From assembly GCF_018279705.1 (NCBI RefSeq), contig NZ_CP036498.1, positions 5,793,906 to 5,857,905 of the forward strand: a stretch of DNA of 64,000 bases, in the 5' to 3' direction. This stretch comes from Tardiphaga alba (lineage in GTDB: Bacteria > Pseudomonadota > Alphaproteobacteria > Rhizobiales > Xanthobacteraceae). A program made the position numbers and the translations under genes. Below the pieces are notes generated by a model, which did not search any database, was not told the DNA's origin, and was given only the letters and a program-made list of their open reading frames with translations. Numbering within the stretch: position 1 is the first letter of the stretch; every line of letters starts with the position of its first letter. Positions 27,013-36,655 of the stretch are shown here, one piece after another.

Positions 27013-30000
27013 TTGAATTACGCCGGCACGTTCGACTTTTCGCAATTGGGGGATGCGCAGGCTGACACGGCAGCGGGCGCGTTTGGCGTGGCGCATGTCG
27101 CAGCCCCCGGCGAACATGCGGCTGCCATCACAGTTCCCGACGCCAATCTGCTGTTTTCGGGCGATTACAAGCGCGCCGGCCTCGATCTGGTGCTGTCGAA
27201 AGACGGTCAGGATCATATCGTTGCCGACTACTTCAACGGGGCGCACCGCGCCGCACTGAGCTCGCCGGATGGCGCGACGCTGTCGCCCGATCTCGTCAAG
27301 GCGCTGGTCGGCGAAGTGCAGGTTGCGCAAGCCGGTGGCGCGACGAATTCAGCCGCACAGGTGATCGGCACCGTCAGCAAGCTCGCCGGTTCGGCCACCG
27401 CAATCCGCAACGGCGTCTCGGTGACGCTGAATGTCGGCGACCCCGTGCAGAAGGGCGACGTCGTTCAGGCCGGCGCCGACTCATCGCTCACTTTGACCTT
27501 CATTGACGGCACCGTGTTCGGCCTCTCGGCCAATGCCCGCATGGTGCTGAACGAGATGGTCTACGATCCCGCCGGATCGTCGAACTCGTCGCTGCTCAGC
27601 CTGATCCAGGGCACCATCACGTTCGTCGCGGGCGAGACCGCGAAAAACGGCGACATGCGCGTCGATACGCCGGTGGCGACGATGGGTATTCGCGGCACCG
27701 CCGTGCTCGTCGAAATCGGTTTCGAAGTGCCCGGCCAGGGCGGCGCGCCGCCGGTGAAATTCCAGGTGCTGGTGGAGCCGAACGGCTATACGGGCTCCTA
27801 TGTCCTGTACAGCAAGACCAGCGGCCAGCCGATCGGCACCGTCAATCAGGCCGGCCAGGTCACCAGCGTCACCGGCGCCGGCGATGCCTCGACCGGTCAG
27901 GCCGACCCGCTGTCGCAGATGGCGCAGGCGATCATCCAGCAGACCCTGCAGACCTATTTTCCGAACTATGTGCCGAATGCCAACCCGCGCAGCAATGGCT
28001 CGGGCGCGGGCTCGACACCGGCCGATCCGCTGTTCGATCCGATCCAGAAACTGCCGAACCTGATCATCGACCAACCGAATGTCGTGCCGATCAATCTGCC
28101 CGGCAATGGCCCCGGCGCACCGCCCATCACCGTGCCGGTGATCGTGACGCCGCTGAACACCGCGCCAATCATTCTGGTGACCCCGGTCACCGTGATCCTG
28201 CCGGTGGATGCCAACAACTTCAAGCTTTCGGATCAGGTGACGATCACCGATCCCGACGCCAACAATCCCGTCTTCAACGACGTCATCGTACCCTATGTCG
28301 CGGGTTCGGGCCGCGTCGCATCGGCAACGGGGCCGGGTCATGGGCCCAGCGGCACCGCCCTTGCGAGCCTTGTGACCGTCGATCCCGTCACCGGCCAGGT
28401 CAGTTACGATCCCGCCGCCTTCAAATATCTCGCGGCCGGCGAAGCCGCCGTGTTCACGATCGCCTTTCAGAGCCGGTCTGGCCCTGACACGGTCAGCAAC
28501 ACCATCACCGTGACCATCGTCGGCGTGAATGATGCACCCGAGATCACATCGGCATCGCTGGACGTCGCACAGGGCGGCTATACACCCGTCGCCCTGTCGG
28601 ATATCACCATCTCCGATCCCGACAGCACGAGCTTCACTTATTATCTGAGCGCCACGCACGGCACGTTCGAGAAGTGGGACGGAGAGAGCTGGGTCGAAAT
28701 TACGAGCAGTGACGCCATCACTGCAGCCGACATCACGGCTGGGCACGTTCGCTTCCATCACGACGGCAGTGGCGACGCGCCGACGGCCACCGTCATCGTC
28801 AGCGATGGCAGTGCATCCAGTACGCCCCATCAGATCGACATCGACTTCACACCTGCAAACACGGTCTATCATCTGACCTCGACCCAGGGGCTCAGCATCG
28901 ATGTATCGGCCTATGGCGCAACGAATGGCTTCGCGTTTCCGGGCGCCGGCAACGTCACGACACCGCTGACGCAGGAAGACCGCATCGTTCTGGCCTATCA
29001 GAATGGCAACGGCCACGTCGCCCTGAACAATTCGCCGATGATGGGCGACCGGGACATGGCGGTCTTGTCATCCAGCCAACACACGGCCGATGGGAAGACG
29101 TCCGTCAGCACCACACTGAACGGTGGCAACGGGCTCACGCTGAAGCAGGTCATCGAGCTCGGCGACAACGCCAACTATTTTACGACCACCGTCACCATCA
29201 CCAATACGAGCGATCACGGCGTCAATGGCGTGCGCTTCATGCGCAACTTCGATCCGGATCAGGACGTCGGCTCGCCCGTCAACGGCAGCACCGCGACGAT
29301 CAACGACGTCATCAACGGCACCAATTTCGCCATCGTGTCCGCGCAGGGCACGACATCCCACACGACCGTCGCGATGATTGGCCTCAGCGGCACATGGCGC
29401 GGTTCGGTCTATGGATTCACGAATGAAGACCCGTACAGCCCCGGCGCCTATGACAATCCGGTCGATCCCAACGGGTCGGTTGCCGACCAGGCACTGTCGC
29501 TAACTTATCACTTTGGGACCATCGCTGCTCATACGAGCGCAACGGTCACCTATATCACGACCAACAATATCGCGACGAACGGTGACAACGCGCTTTATGG
29601 CACCATTTCGTCGGACACCATCAACGGTTTCAAAGGCAACGATCTGTTGATCGGCCTCGGCGGCAACGACAAATTCGTCTTCGACGTTGGATCGGGTCAT
29701 GACACGATCCTGGATTTCGCTGTCGGTGCCGACACGATCGACGTCAGCGCCTATGCAAACTTGTCGTCCGATTTCTCGACCTGGCTGAGTTCTGGCATCC
29801 TGCAGACGATGGGCGGGGACACTTTGGTGCACCTCTCGCCCACGGATACGATCCTGCTGAAAGGCGTGGCAGCCGGCGACCTGACGGCGGCCGACTTCGG
29901 CCTTCCTCCTCCGCCCAACCATGCACCGGTATTCGATACCAGCAATCTCAGCGTCTATGACGATATCGAGCTGGGCGGCATCACGCTCCGTGGCTTGTCC

Positions 30001-30597
30001 GTCAGCGATCCAGATTCGGCAGGTCAGGAGTTCTCGATCACAGCCTGCGCCAATCTCGGCGATGTCGGATATCCTGAACCTTCGCCCGACCTCGCAAATC
30101 TGAACGAGAACCTGTCCTACGGGATCAACTACCAACCGTCGGACGCCGTGCCGCCTTACGTCGAAAAGGTCCAGCTGTCTGTCTTCGATGCGTCGGGCGC
30201 CAGCGACACGATCAATATTCATTTCGCCGTCGCACCGACCGGTCCCGTCACCCTGACAGGCGGTCAAGGCAAAGACCTGCTGGTCTCGACAGGCTTCAAT
30301 GACACATTGACCGGCGGCGCAGAGGCCGACCAGTTCATATTCGGACCAGATTCCGGCCACGACACGATCACAGACTTCAAACCGGGAACGGACAGGATCG
30401 ACCTGCAGATCGACGGAACATTCGCGCCGAACGAGGATGCGTTCCAGCTTTGGCTCCAAGACCACGCGACATCTTCGACTGAAGGTTTGCGACTTCAACT
30501 CGATGATACCGGGCACAATACGGTTCTTCTGACGAATGTGACAGCCAACCAACTGCATGTGAGCGACTTCATCGTTCACGACACTCTTCTCGTCTGA
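27013..30597 (+). CDS. Secreted FecR-domain / cadherin-like / RTX surface protein (type I secretion substrate)
   Basis: 1194 residues, acidic, almost Cys-free. A conserved-looking N-terminal domain (about 45-100: LLFSGDYKRAGLDLVLSKDG) is followed by a FecR-type domain at about 118-235 (VRTPVATMGIRGT-like DMRVDTPVATMGIRGTAV). A Pro/Asn-rich linker leads to two cadherin/VCBS-like repeats (about 377-620, NDAPEI, TISDPDS). After a further domain come two RTX-type calcium motifs (GLGGNDKFVFDVGSGHDTILDF near 885; GGAEADQFIFGPDSGHDTITDF near 1110) and a C-terminal secretion region. There is no signal peptide, consistent with type I export by the next two genes. The start is unusual: TTG at 27013, no clear ribosome site, with a stop codon 12 bases upstream in frame. 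A surface adhesin or matrix role is likely. Confidence 0.85.
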   Translation: MNYAGTFDFSQLGDAQADTAAGAFGVAHVAAPGEHAAAITVPDANLLFSGDYKRAGLDLVLSKDGQDHIVADYFNGAHRAALSSPDGATLSPDLVKALVGEVQVAQAGGATNSAAQVIGTVSKLAGSATAIRNGVSVTLNVGDPVQKGDVVQAGADSSLTLTFIDGTVFGLSANARMVLNEMVYDPAGSSNSSLLSLIQGTITFVAGETAKNGDMRVDTPVATMGIRGTAVLVEIGFEVPGQGGAPPVKFQVLVEPNGYTGSYVLYSKTSGQPIGTVNQAGQVTSVTGAGDASTGQADPLSQMAQAIIQQTLQTYFPNYVPNANPRSNGSGAGSTPADPLFDPIQKLPNLIIDQPNVVPINLPGNGPGAPPITVPVIVTPLNTAPIILVTPVTVILPVDANNFKLSDQVTITDPDANNPVFNDVIVPYVAGSGRVASATGPGHGPSGTALASLVTVDPVTGQVSYDPAAFKYLAAGEAAVFTIAFQSRSGPDTVSNTITVTIVGVNDAPEITSASLDVAQGGYTPVALSDITISDPDSTSFTYYLSATHGTFEKWDGESWVEITSSDAITAADITAGHVRFHHDGSGDAPTATVIVSDGSASSTPHQIDIDFTPANTVYHLTSTQGLSIDVSAYGATNGFAFPGAGNVTTPLTQEDRIVLAYQNGNGHVALNNSPMMGDRDMAVLSSSQHTADGKTSVSTTLNGGNGLTLKQVIELGDNANYFTTTVTITNTSDHGVNGVRFMRNFDPDQDVGSPVNGSTATINDVINGTNFAIVSAQGTTSHTTVAMIGLSGTWRGSVYGFTNEDPYSPGAYDNPVDPNGSVADQALSLTYHFGTIAAHTSATVTYITTNNIATNGDNALYGTISSDTINGFKGNDLLIGLGGNDKFVFDVGSGHDTILDFAVGADTIDVSAYANLSSDFSTWLSSGILQTMGGDTLVHLSPTDTILLKGVAAGDLTAADFGLPPPPNHAPVFDTSNLSVYDDIELGGITLRGLSVSDPDSAGQEFSITACANLGDVGYPEPSPDLANLNENLSYGINYQPSDAVPPYVEKVQLSVFDASGASDTINIHFAVAPTGPVTLTGGQGKDLLVSTGFNDTLTGGAEADQFIFGPDSGHDTITDFKPGTDRIDLQIDGTFAPNEDAFQLWLQDHATSSTEGLRLQLDDTGHNTVLLTNVTANQLHVSDFIVHDTLLV

Positions 30598-30742
30598 TCG
30601 TCTGAGCCGCTTCGCCATTAACCCTCCTCTATTCACCATCTGACAAATCCGCTCATCGATGGCATAATGTCGGGGATGATCGAGGCTGAGCCGGGCACAT
30701 GATGCTGCGGAACCGGTCTCCACGATCCGCAAAGGTTTGACG

Positions 30743-32515
30743 ATGCAGCGTGCACTGACGCAGCGTGGTTCGGCACGAACCTCCAGCCCATCGGCGCGGA
30801 CCGAGCTCGGCGATGCCCTGCGGGCCTGCCGCGGCGCGTTTCTCGGCGTCGGGTTGATGAGCTGCATGATCAACCTGCTCTATCTCACCGGCTCGTTCTT
30901 CATGCTCGAAGTCTATGACCGGGTGCTGCCGAGCCGCAGCGTGCCGACGCTGGTCGGCCTCATCATTCTCGCGGGCGGGCTCTATGTCGCCCAGGGCGTG
31001 CTGGACCTGTTGCGCGGGCGCGTCCTGGTGCGGATCGGCAGTTCGCTCGACGAGGCGCTCAGCCCGCGCGTGTTCCAGACCGTGGTGCGGCTGCCGCTGA
31101 TGGCCGGCAAGAGCAATGAGGGACCGCAGCCGCTGCGCGACCTCGACAATGTCCGCGCCTTCCTGTCCGGCATGGGGCCGAGCGCGCTGTTCGACCTGCC
31201 GTGGTTGCCGCTGTATCTGGCCATCTGCTTTGCCTTCCACCCGATGATCGGCGTCACCGCGCTGATCGGCGCCCTGCTGCTGATCGCCCTGACCGTCGTC
31301 ACCGAGATGATGACTCGCGCGCCTGCAGAGGAAGCCGCGGGCCTCGCCGCACGGCGTGGCGGCATCGCCGCAGCCAGCCGGCGCAATGCGGAGGTCGTCG
31401 TCGCCATGGGCATGGCCGGCCGCCTGACCCAGCGCTGGAAGGACGCCAACGAGACCTATCTCGCCGGCAACCAGCGCACCAGCGATGTCGCCGGTGGTCT
31501 CGGCGCCATCGCCAAGGTGATGCGCATGATGCTGCAATCGGCGGTGCTCGGCGTCGGTGCCTATCTCGTGATCAACCAGGAGGCCACGGCCGGCGTCATT
31601 ATCGCCGGCTCGATCCTCAGCGCCCGCGCGCTGGCGCCGGTCGATCTGGCCATCGCGCACTGGAAGGGTTTCGTCACCGCCCGGCAGAGCTGGCATCGCC
31701 TCAATGGCCTGCTCAACGTGCTGCCGACACAGATGGCGCTGACACGGCTGCAGGATCCGACCGATACGTTGAGCGTCGAGGCTGTCAGCCTCGCGCCTCC
31801 CGGCGAGCAGCGCATCACCGTCAATGACGTGACCTTCGCGCTGAAGGCCGGCAACGGGCTCGGCGTCATCGGCCCCTCGGGCTCGGGCAAGTCATCGCTT
31901 CTGCGCGCCCTTGTCGGCGTGTGGAAGCCGGTGCGCGGCCATGTCAGGCTCGATGCGGCCGCACTCGAGCAATGGGCGCCCGACGATCTCGGCCGGCATA
32001 TCGGCTACCTGCCGCAGGATGTCGAACTGTTTTCCGGCTCCATCGCGGACAATATCTGTCGCTTCGATCCCGATGCCGACGATAACGACATCATTGCCGC
32101 AGCCAAGCAGGCCGGCGTTCATGAGCTGATCGTGGGGATGCGCGACGGCTATGATACCGAAGTGGGCGACCACGGCAGCGTGCTGTCCGCCGGCCAGGCG
32201 CAGCGCATTGCGCTCGCCCGCGCGCTATATGGTGATCCGTTTCTCATCGTGCTCGACGAGCCGAACTCCAACCTCGACACCGAAGGCGACGAAGCGTTGA
32301 CGCGCGCGGTGCGCGCCGCCCGGGCCCGCGGCGCCATCGTCATCGTGGTGGCACACCGGCCCATCGGCATCGAAGGCGTCGACATGCTGCTGGTGCTGAA
32401 AGACGGCCGCATGCAGACCTTCGGCCCCAAGGAGACAGTGCTCGGCCAGGTGCTGCAGCGGCCGGCACCGCAGCCGATCAAGATCGTCGCCGATGGCGGA
32501 GTGACCAAGCCATGA
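30743..32515 (+). CDS. Type I secretion ABC transporter (PrtD/HlyB-like)
   Basis: About 590 residues. Membrane domain at about 25-315 with several hydrophobic helices (VGLMSCMINLLYLTGSFFMLEVYD opens it), then an ATPase domain: Walker A IGPSGSGKSSLLRALVG, signature LSAGQAQRIALARAL, Walker B FLIVLDEPNSNLD, H-loop His in VVAHRPIG. There is no N-terminal peptidase domain, as in PrtD-type exporters. AAAGG precedes the ATG at 30743; an in-frame TTG at 30737 is less likely. It overlaps the next gene by four bases (ATGA) and follows the RTX protein gene by 145 bases, its probable cargo. An outer-membrane TolC partner is not in the window. Confidence 0.93.
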   Translation: MQRALTQRGSARTSSPSARTELGDALRACRGAFLGVGLMSCMINLLYLTGSFFMLEVYDRVLPSRSVPTLVGLIILAGGLYVAQGVLDLLRGRVLVRIGSSLDEALSPRVFQTVVRLPLMAGKSNEGPQPLRDLDNVRAFLSGMGPSALFDLPWLPLYLAICFAFHPMIGVTALIGALLLIALTVVTEMMTRAPAEEAAGLAARRGGIAAASRRNAEVVVAMGMAGRLTQRWKDANETYLAGNQRTSDVAGGLGAIAKVMRMMLQSAVLGVGAYLVINQEATAGVIIAGSILSARALAPVDLAIAHWKGFVTARQSWHRLNGLLNVLPTQMALTRLQDPTDTLSVEAVSLAPPGEQRITVNDVTFALKAGNGLGVIGPSGSGKSSLLRALVGVWKPVRGHVRLDAAALEQWAPDDLGRHIGYLPQDVELFSGSIADNICRFDPDADDNDIIAAAKQAGVHELIVGMRDGYDTEVGDHGSVLSAGQAQRIALARALYGDPFLIVLDEPNSNLDTEGDEALTRAVRAARARGAIVIVVAHRPIGIEGVDMLLVLKDGRMQTFGPKETVLGQVLQRPAPQPIKIVADGGVTKP

Positions 32516-33819
32516 GCGCGCCCGAGACGCCGTCACGTCATTCCATTCGCATTCACCTGATCATCGGGCTTGCCGTCGTGCTGGTGCTGGGCGGCGGCCT
32601 TGGCGGCTGGGCGGCCACGGCGCAATTGGCGGGCGCCCTGATCGCGCCGGGATCTGTGGTGGTCGATTCCAACGTCAAGAAGGTCCAGCATCCGACCGGC
32701 GGCGTCGTCGGTGAAGTGCGCGCGCGCGACGGCGATGTGGTGAAAGCCGGTGATGTCGTCATCCGCCTCGACGATACCGTGACCAAAGCCGGCCTTGCGA
32801 TCGTCACCAAGAACCTCAACGGCCTGCGGGCACGCGCTGCGCGGCTGGAAGCCGAACAGCGCGGCACGGACCGGATTACGTTCCCGCCGCAACTGCTCGA
32901 ACAGATGGCCGATGACGACGTGAAGAACGTGATCGGCAGCGAAACCAAACTGTTCAATGTGCGCTCCACCGGACGCGTCGGGCAGAAGCAGCAATTGCGC
33001 GAGCGCATTTCGCAATTGAACGAGGAAATTTCAGGTCTCAGCGCACAGGAACAGGCGAAGACGCGCGAAATCGCGCTGGTCGAAAAGGAGCTGGTCGGCG
33101 TCCGTGGCTTGTTCGATCAGCAACTCGTGCAGATCTCGCGCCTGACCGTGCTGGAACGCGACGCTGCGCGCCTTGCCGGCGAACGCGCCCAGTTCATCGC
33201 GGCACGTGCACAGGCCAAGGGCAAGATCACGGAAATCGAGCTGCAGATTTTCCAGATCGACAAAGATCTGGTCAGCGAGGTCTCGAAGGACCTGCGCGAG
33301 ACCAATGACAAGATCGGTGAGTTCGTCGAGCGCAAGGTCACCGCCGAAGACCAGCTCCGCCGCGTCGATATCCGAGCCCCGCAGGACGGAGTGGTGCTGC
33401 AATCCACCGTACATACCGTCGGCGGCGTGATCACCGCAGGCGACACATTGATGCTGATCGTGCCGCAAACCGACAGCCTGTCCGTGGAAGCACGCGTCAA
33501 TCCGCAGGATATCGACAAGCTGCTGATCGGGCAGAAGACGCTGCTACGTCTCTCCGCCTTCAACCAACGCACCACGCCGGAGCTGAATGGCGAAGTCAGC
33601 CGCGTCTCGGCGGACACTACCACCGACCAGCGCACCGGCCAGAGCTATTACACGATCCGCATCTCGCTGCCGCCATCGGAAGTCGCGCGGCTCGGCGATG
33701 TCCGCCTGATCCCGGGCATGCCGGTGGAGGCTTTCGTGCAGACCGGCGAGCGCACCATGCTCTCCTATCTGGCCAAGCCGCTGAGCGATCAGTTGATGCG
33801 CGCCTTCCGCGAGAAGTGA
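32512..33819 (+). CDS. Type I secretion membrane fusion protein (HlyD family)
   Basis: 435 residues. A short cytoplasmic N-terminus and one membrane anchor (IIGLAVVLVLGGGLGGWAATA) lead to a biotinyl-lipoyl-like half (GGVVGEVRARDGDVVKAGDVVIRLDDT), a long alpha-helical hairpin at about 100-290 (coiled coil), the second lipoyl half (IRAPQDGVVLQSTVHTVGGVITAGD) and a beta-barrel C-terminus with PGMPVEAFVQTGERTMLSYLAKPL, the classic HlyD signature region. It links the ABC transporter to an outer-membrane channel. Its ATG overlaps the stop of the ABC gene, implying translational coupling. Confidence 0.93.
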   Translation: MSAPETPSRHSIRIHLIIGLAVVLVLGGGLGGWAATAQLAGALIAPGSVVVDSNVKKVQHPTGGVVGEVRARDGDVVKAGDVVIRLDDTVTKAGLAIVTKNLNGLRARAARLEAEQRGTDRITFPPQLLEQMADDDVKNVIGSETKLFNVRSTGRVGQKQQLRERISQLNEEISGLSAQEQAKTREIALVEKELVGVRGLFDQQLVQISRLTVLERDAARLAGERAQFIAARAQAKGKITEIELQIFQIDKDLVSEVSKDLRETNDKIGEFVERKVTAEDQLRRVDIRAPQDGVVLQSTVHTVGGVITAGDTLMLIVPQTDSLSVEARVNPQDIDKLLIGQKTLLRLSAFNQRTTPELNGEVSRVSADTTTDQRTGQSYYTIRISLPPSEVARLGDVRLIPGMPVEAFVQTGERTMLSYLAKPLSDQLMRAFREK

Positions 33820-33829
33820 TGCCACAGCC

Positions 33830-36055
33830 ATGACACGCTTGCGGCGAGTAAAGCGACTGGCGCGCCGGTTCGGCAAGGCGCGTGCGTTCTGTGTCGTGCT
33901 GCTATTCGCCCTTGCCGCGCTGCGCATCACCGACATCCCCGCCGTGGAAGAATTGCGGTTGCGCAGTTTCGACACCTATCAGGTGATCGAGCCGCGGGTT
34001 AAGACGGCAAAACCCGTCGCCATCGTCGATATCGACGAAAAGAGCATCCAGAAATACGGCCAGTTTCCCTGGCCGCGCACGCTGCTTGCAGATCTCGTGA
34101 CACGGCTGCGCATGATGGGAGCGATCGTCGTCGCCTTCGACGTCGTGTTTCCCGAACCAGACCGCCTGAATCCCGGCCTCGCCGCCAACAGTTTCGCCGG
34201 GCTCGATGACGAGACGCGTACACGCCTGAAGGCACTGCCGAGCAACGATCAGGTGTTTGCGGATGCGATCCGGCGTGCGCGCGTGGTGCTGGGCGAGTCC
34301 GGCCTGCCCTATGTCGTGCGCGAACTCGACAAGACGCTCCCGGTCACCGGCCTGGCGACACTCGGCGGCGAACCGCAGCCTTTCATGCTCAATTTCCCGG
34401 GCCTGTTGCGCAATGTCGAGGTGATCGAAAAGGCAGCGGCGGGGCGCGGCATCTTCTCGATCCGCAATGAGCGCGACGGCATCGTGCGTCGCGTGCCGAT
34501 GCTGATGCAGACCCAGGGCGTCACCATGCCCTCGCTCAGTTTCGAAATGCTGCGCGTGGCCTCCGGCACCGATACGATCCTGGTGAAATCCGACCGCGCC
34601 GGCATCAAGAGCATCGGCGTACGCGGCTTGGAGATTCCGACCGACCGCAACGGCCAGCTCTGGGTGCATTTCGCCAAGCACGATCCAAGCATCTATGTCT
34701 CTGCCGCCGATATTCTCGACGGCACAGCGCCACCGCAGGCCGTGGCTCGAAAGCTGGTGCTGCTGGGCACGTCTGCAGTCGGCCTGCTCGACGTCAAGAC
34801 GACGCCGCTCGATGCCTCCATGCCGGGCGTCGAGGTGCATGCGCAAGTGTTGGAGAGCGCGCTGACCAAGAATGTGCTGTCGCAACCGAATTATGCCATC
34901 GGCGCCGAACTGCTGACCGCGATCCTTCTCGGCATCATCGTGATCTGGCTGGCGCCGATGTTCGGGCCGATCACGCTGATCGGCATGGGCGCGGTCTTCG
35001 CGGCACTGCTGATTGGTACATCCTGGTACTTCTACACGACACAACGCCTGCTGATCGACTTCACCTACCCGCTGCTATCGACCACATTGATCTATCTGAC
35101 GCTGATCTTCAGCAATTTCGTGCGCGAACAGGCGCAGCGCCAGCGTATCCGATCGGCGTTCAGCCAATATCTGTCGCCAGCCCTTGTTGCCCAGCTCGCG
35201 CAGTCGCCCGAGAAACTCGTTCTTGGCGGCGAGGAGCGCGAGATGACTATCATGTTCTCCGACGTGCGCGGTTTCACCACCATCTCGGAGAGCTACAAGC
35301 ACGATCCGCATGGCCTGACCACGCTGATGAACCGTTTCCTGACGCCGCTCACCAATGCCATCCTCGATCGCAAGGGCACCATCGACAAATATATGGGCGA
35401 CGCCATCATGGCGTTCTGGAATGCGCCGCTGGATGACAGTGAGCATCAGATCAATGCCTGCCACGCCGCACTCGACATGCTGGACAGGATCGAGGCACTC
35501 AACAAGACGCGCGCTGACGAGGCCACCCATGGCGGCCATGTCTACATCCCGCTCAATGTCGGTATCGGCCTGAACACCGGGATCTGTGTCGTCGGCAATA
35601 TGGGATCGGATCTGCGCTTCGACTATTCGGTGCTCGGCGACAGCGTGAATCTCGCATCGCGCCTGGAAGGACAATCCAAGGAATACGGCTTCCCGATCAT
35701 CGTCGGATCAAAGACGGCTCTGGCCGCAAAGGATCGCTTCGCGATCCTGGAACTCGACTTCATTATGGTGAAGGGCAAGACGGAGCCGGAGGTGATCTAT
35801 GCCATCGCCGGCCGCGAGGACGTGGCGCGATCCGAAAGCTTCCAGCAGCTCCGCAACCTGACCATCGAGATGCTGGCCTGCTATCGCAGCCGCGACTGGG
35901 ACGGCGCCTTGTTTGCGATCGAGCGCGGGCGCACGTCCGATGTCGGGCATCAGTTGAAGTATCTATACGAGCTCTACGAGAAGCGCATCCGCAGCTATAT
36001 GGTCACGCCGCCTCCGGACAACTGGAATGGCGCCTTTGCACTGCTGACGAAGTAG
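33830..36055 (+). CDS. CHASE2-domain class III adenylate cyclase
   Basis: 741 residues. An N-terminal membrane segment (VVLLFALAALRI) is followed by an extracytoplasmic CHASE2 domain at about 40-340 (VAIVDIDEKSIQKYGQFPWPR; VVAFDVVFPEPD). Three membrane helices at about 355-425 precede a class III cyclase domain at about 465-650. Metal-binding Asp are in MFSDVRGFTTI and IDKYMGDAIMAFW. The adenine-specifying Lys/Asp pair (DKYMG; DYSVLGD) and transition-state residues (VNLASRLEG) are present, so cAMP synthesis is likely. It starts 10 bases after the hlyD-like gene, in one operon with the RTX exporter. The periplasmic CHASE2 domain may sense the secreted protein or envelope state (inference). It ends one base from a convergent flavin reductase gene. 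Confidence 0.92.
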   Translation: MTRLRRVKRLARRFGKARAFCVVLLFALAALRITDIPAVEELRLRSFDTYQVIEPRVKTAKPVAIVDIDEKSIQKYGQFPWPRTLLADLVTRLRMMGAIVVAFDVVFPEPDRLNPGLAANSFAGLDDETRTRLKALPSNDQVFADAIRRARVVLGESGLPYVVRELDKTLPVTGLATLGGEPQPFMLNFPGLLRNVEVIEKAAAGRGIFSIRNERDGIVRRVPMLMQTQGVTMPSLSFEMLRVASGTDTILVKSDRAGIKSIGVRGLEIPTDRNGQLWVHFAKHDPSIYVSAADILDGTAPPQAVARKLVLLGTSAVGLLDVKTTPLDASMPGVEVHAQVLESALTKNVLSQPNYAIGAELLTAILLGIIVIWLAPMFGPITLIGMGAVFAALLIGTSWYFYTTQRLLIDFTYPLLSTTLIYLTLIFSNFVREQAQRQRIRSAFSQYLSPALVAQLAQSPEKLVLGGEEREMTIMFSDVRGFTTISESYKHDPHGLTTLMNRFLTPLTNAILDRKGTIDKYMGDAIMAFWNAPLDDSEHQINACHAALDMLDRIEALNKTRADEATHGGHVYIPLNVGIGLNTGICVVGNMGSDLRFDYSVLGDSVNLASRLEGQSKEYGFPIIVGSKTALAAKDRFAILELDFIMVKGKTEPEVIYAIAGREDVARSESFQQLRNLTIEMLACYRSRDWDGALFAIERGRTSDVGHQLKYLYELYEKRIRSYMVTPPPDNWNGAFALLTK

Positions 36056-36056
36056 A

Positions 36057-36641
36057 TCAGATCTCCCGCAAGGCGCGCGGCGTCGGCAAGCTCACTTCGG
36101 CGAGCTTGATGTTGTCCTCGTTCTGATCGATTGCCACATATTGTCCATCCCAATAGGTCAGCGCCGTATGCGGCACGGCATTGACGACCTCCCGGACGCG
36201 GCCGATGACGATGGCATGCGAGTGGCGCTCGATCACTTCTTCCACCTCACAATCGATCGCAGCCAGTGCTCCGGCCAGCAGCGGCACGCCCGTGGCGCGC
36301 GTCAGCCATTGCGCACCGGAAAATCGCGCCGCACCTTTCAAGCCATCCTTGCCGGAGAAGCGTTCGGCGATGTCGAGCTGGTCGGCTGACAGTATGTTGA
36401 CGCCAAACGCGCCGTAGCGCTGCAGGAGCGGCCACGATGATGACTGCCGATTGACGCTGACAATCAGCGTCGGCGGATCGACAGAGAGCGACGAGACCGA
36501 GGTCACCGTCATGCCGGTGATATCCTTGCCACGCCCCACGGTGATCACGCTGACGCCACCCGCGAGCGAGCGCATGGCACTCCGGAATGCGATCGACGGC
36601 ACATCACTCACGACGGTCAGGTTACGCACAATCGAGTTCAT
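36057..36641 (-). CDS. Flavin reductase (FMN-binding, HpaC/RutF-like)
   Basis: About 194 residues of the flavin-reductase-like split-barrel family: FRSAMRSLAGGVSVITVGRGKDITGMTVTSVSSLSVDPPTLIVSVNRQSS is the FMN-binding core, with VNILSADQ and CEVEEVIERHSHAIVIGRV later. It would reduce FMN with NAD(P)H and hand it to a two-component monooxygenase. It is the last gene of the ssuDCB-like operon, 14 bases after ssuB, so it probably replaces SsuE as reductase for the alkanesulfonate monooxygenase. The ATG at 36641 has GAGG five bases upstream. Confidence 0.9.
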   Translation of the reverse strand: MNSIVRNLTVVSDVPSIAFRSAMRSLAGGVSVITVGRGKDITGMTVTSVSSLSVDPPTLIVSVNRQSSSWPLLQRYGAFGVNILSADQLDIAERFSGKDGLKGAARFSGAQWLTRATGVPLLAGALAAIDCEVEEVIERHSHAIVIGRVREVVNAVPHTALTYWDGQYVAIDQNEDNIKLAEVSLPTPRALREI

Positions 36642-36655
36642 GGCAGCCTCGCAGC

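Noticed and set aside
27013..27108. N-terminal TAAG as a definite LapG cleavage site
   Set aside because: Residues 19-22 are too close to the start and before the FecR/retention-like part; mentioned only as a weak hint.
27481..30873. Two minus-strand ORFs (511 and 457 codons) opposite the RTX gene
   Set aside because: Mirror-frame ORFs caused by the low stop frequency in the reverse complement of Asp/Thr/Gly-rich coding sequence; composition rich in Arg/His/Asp and no known domain.
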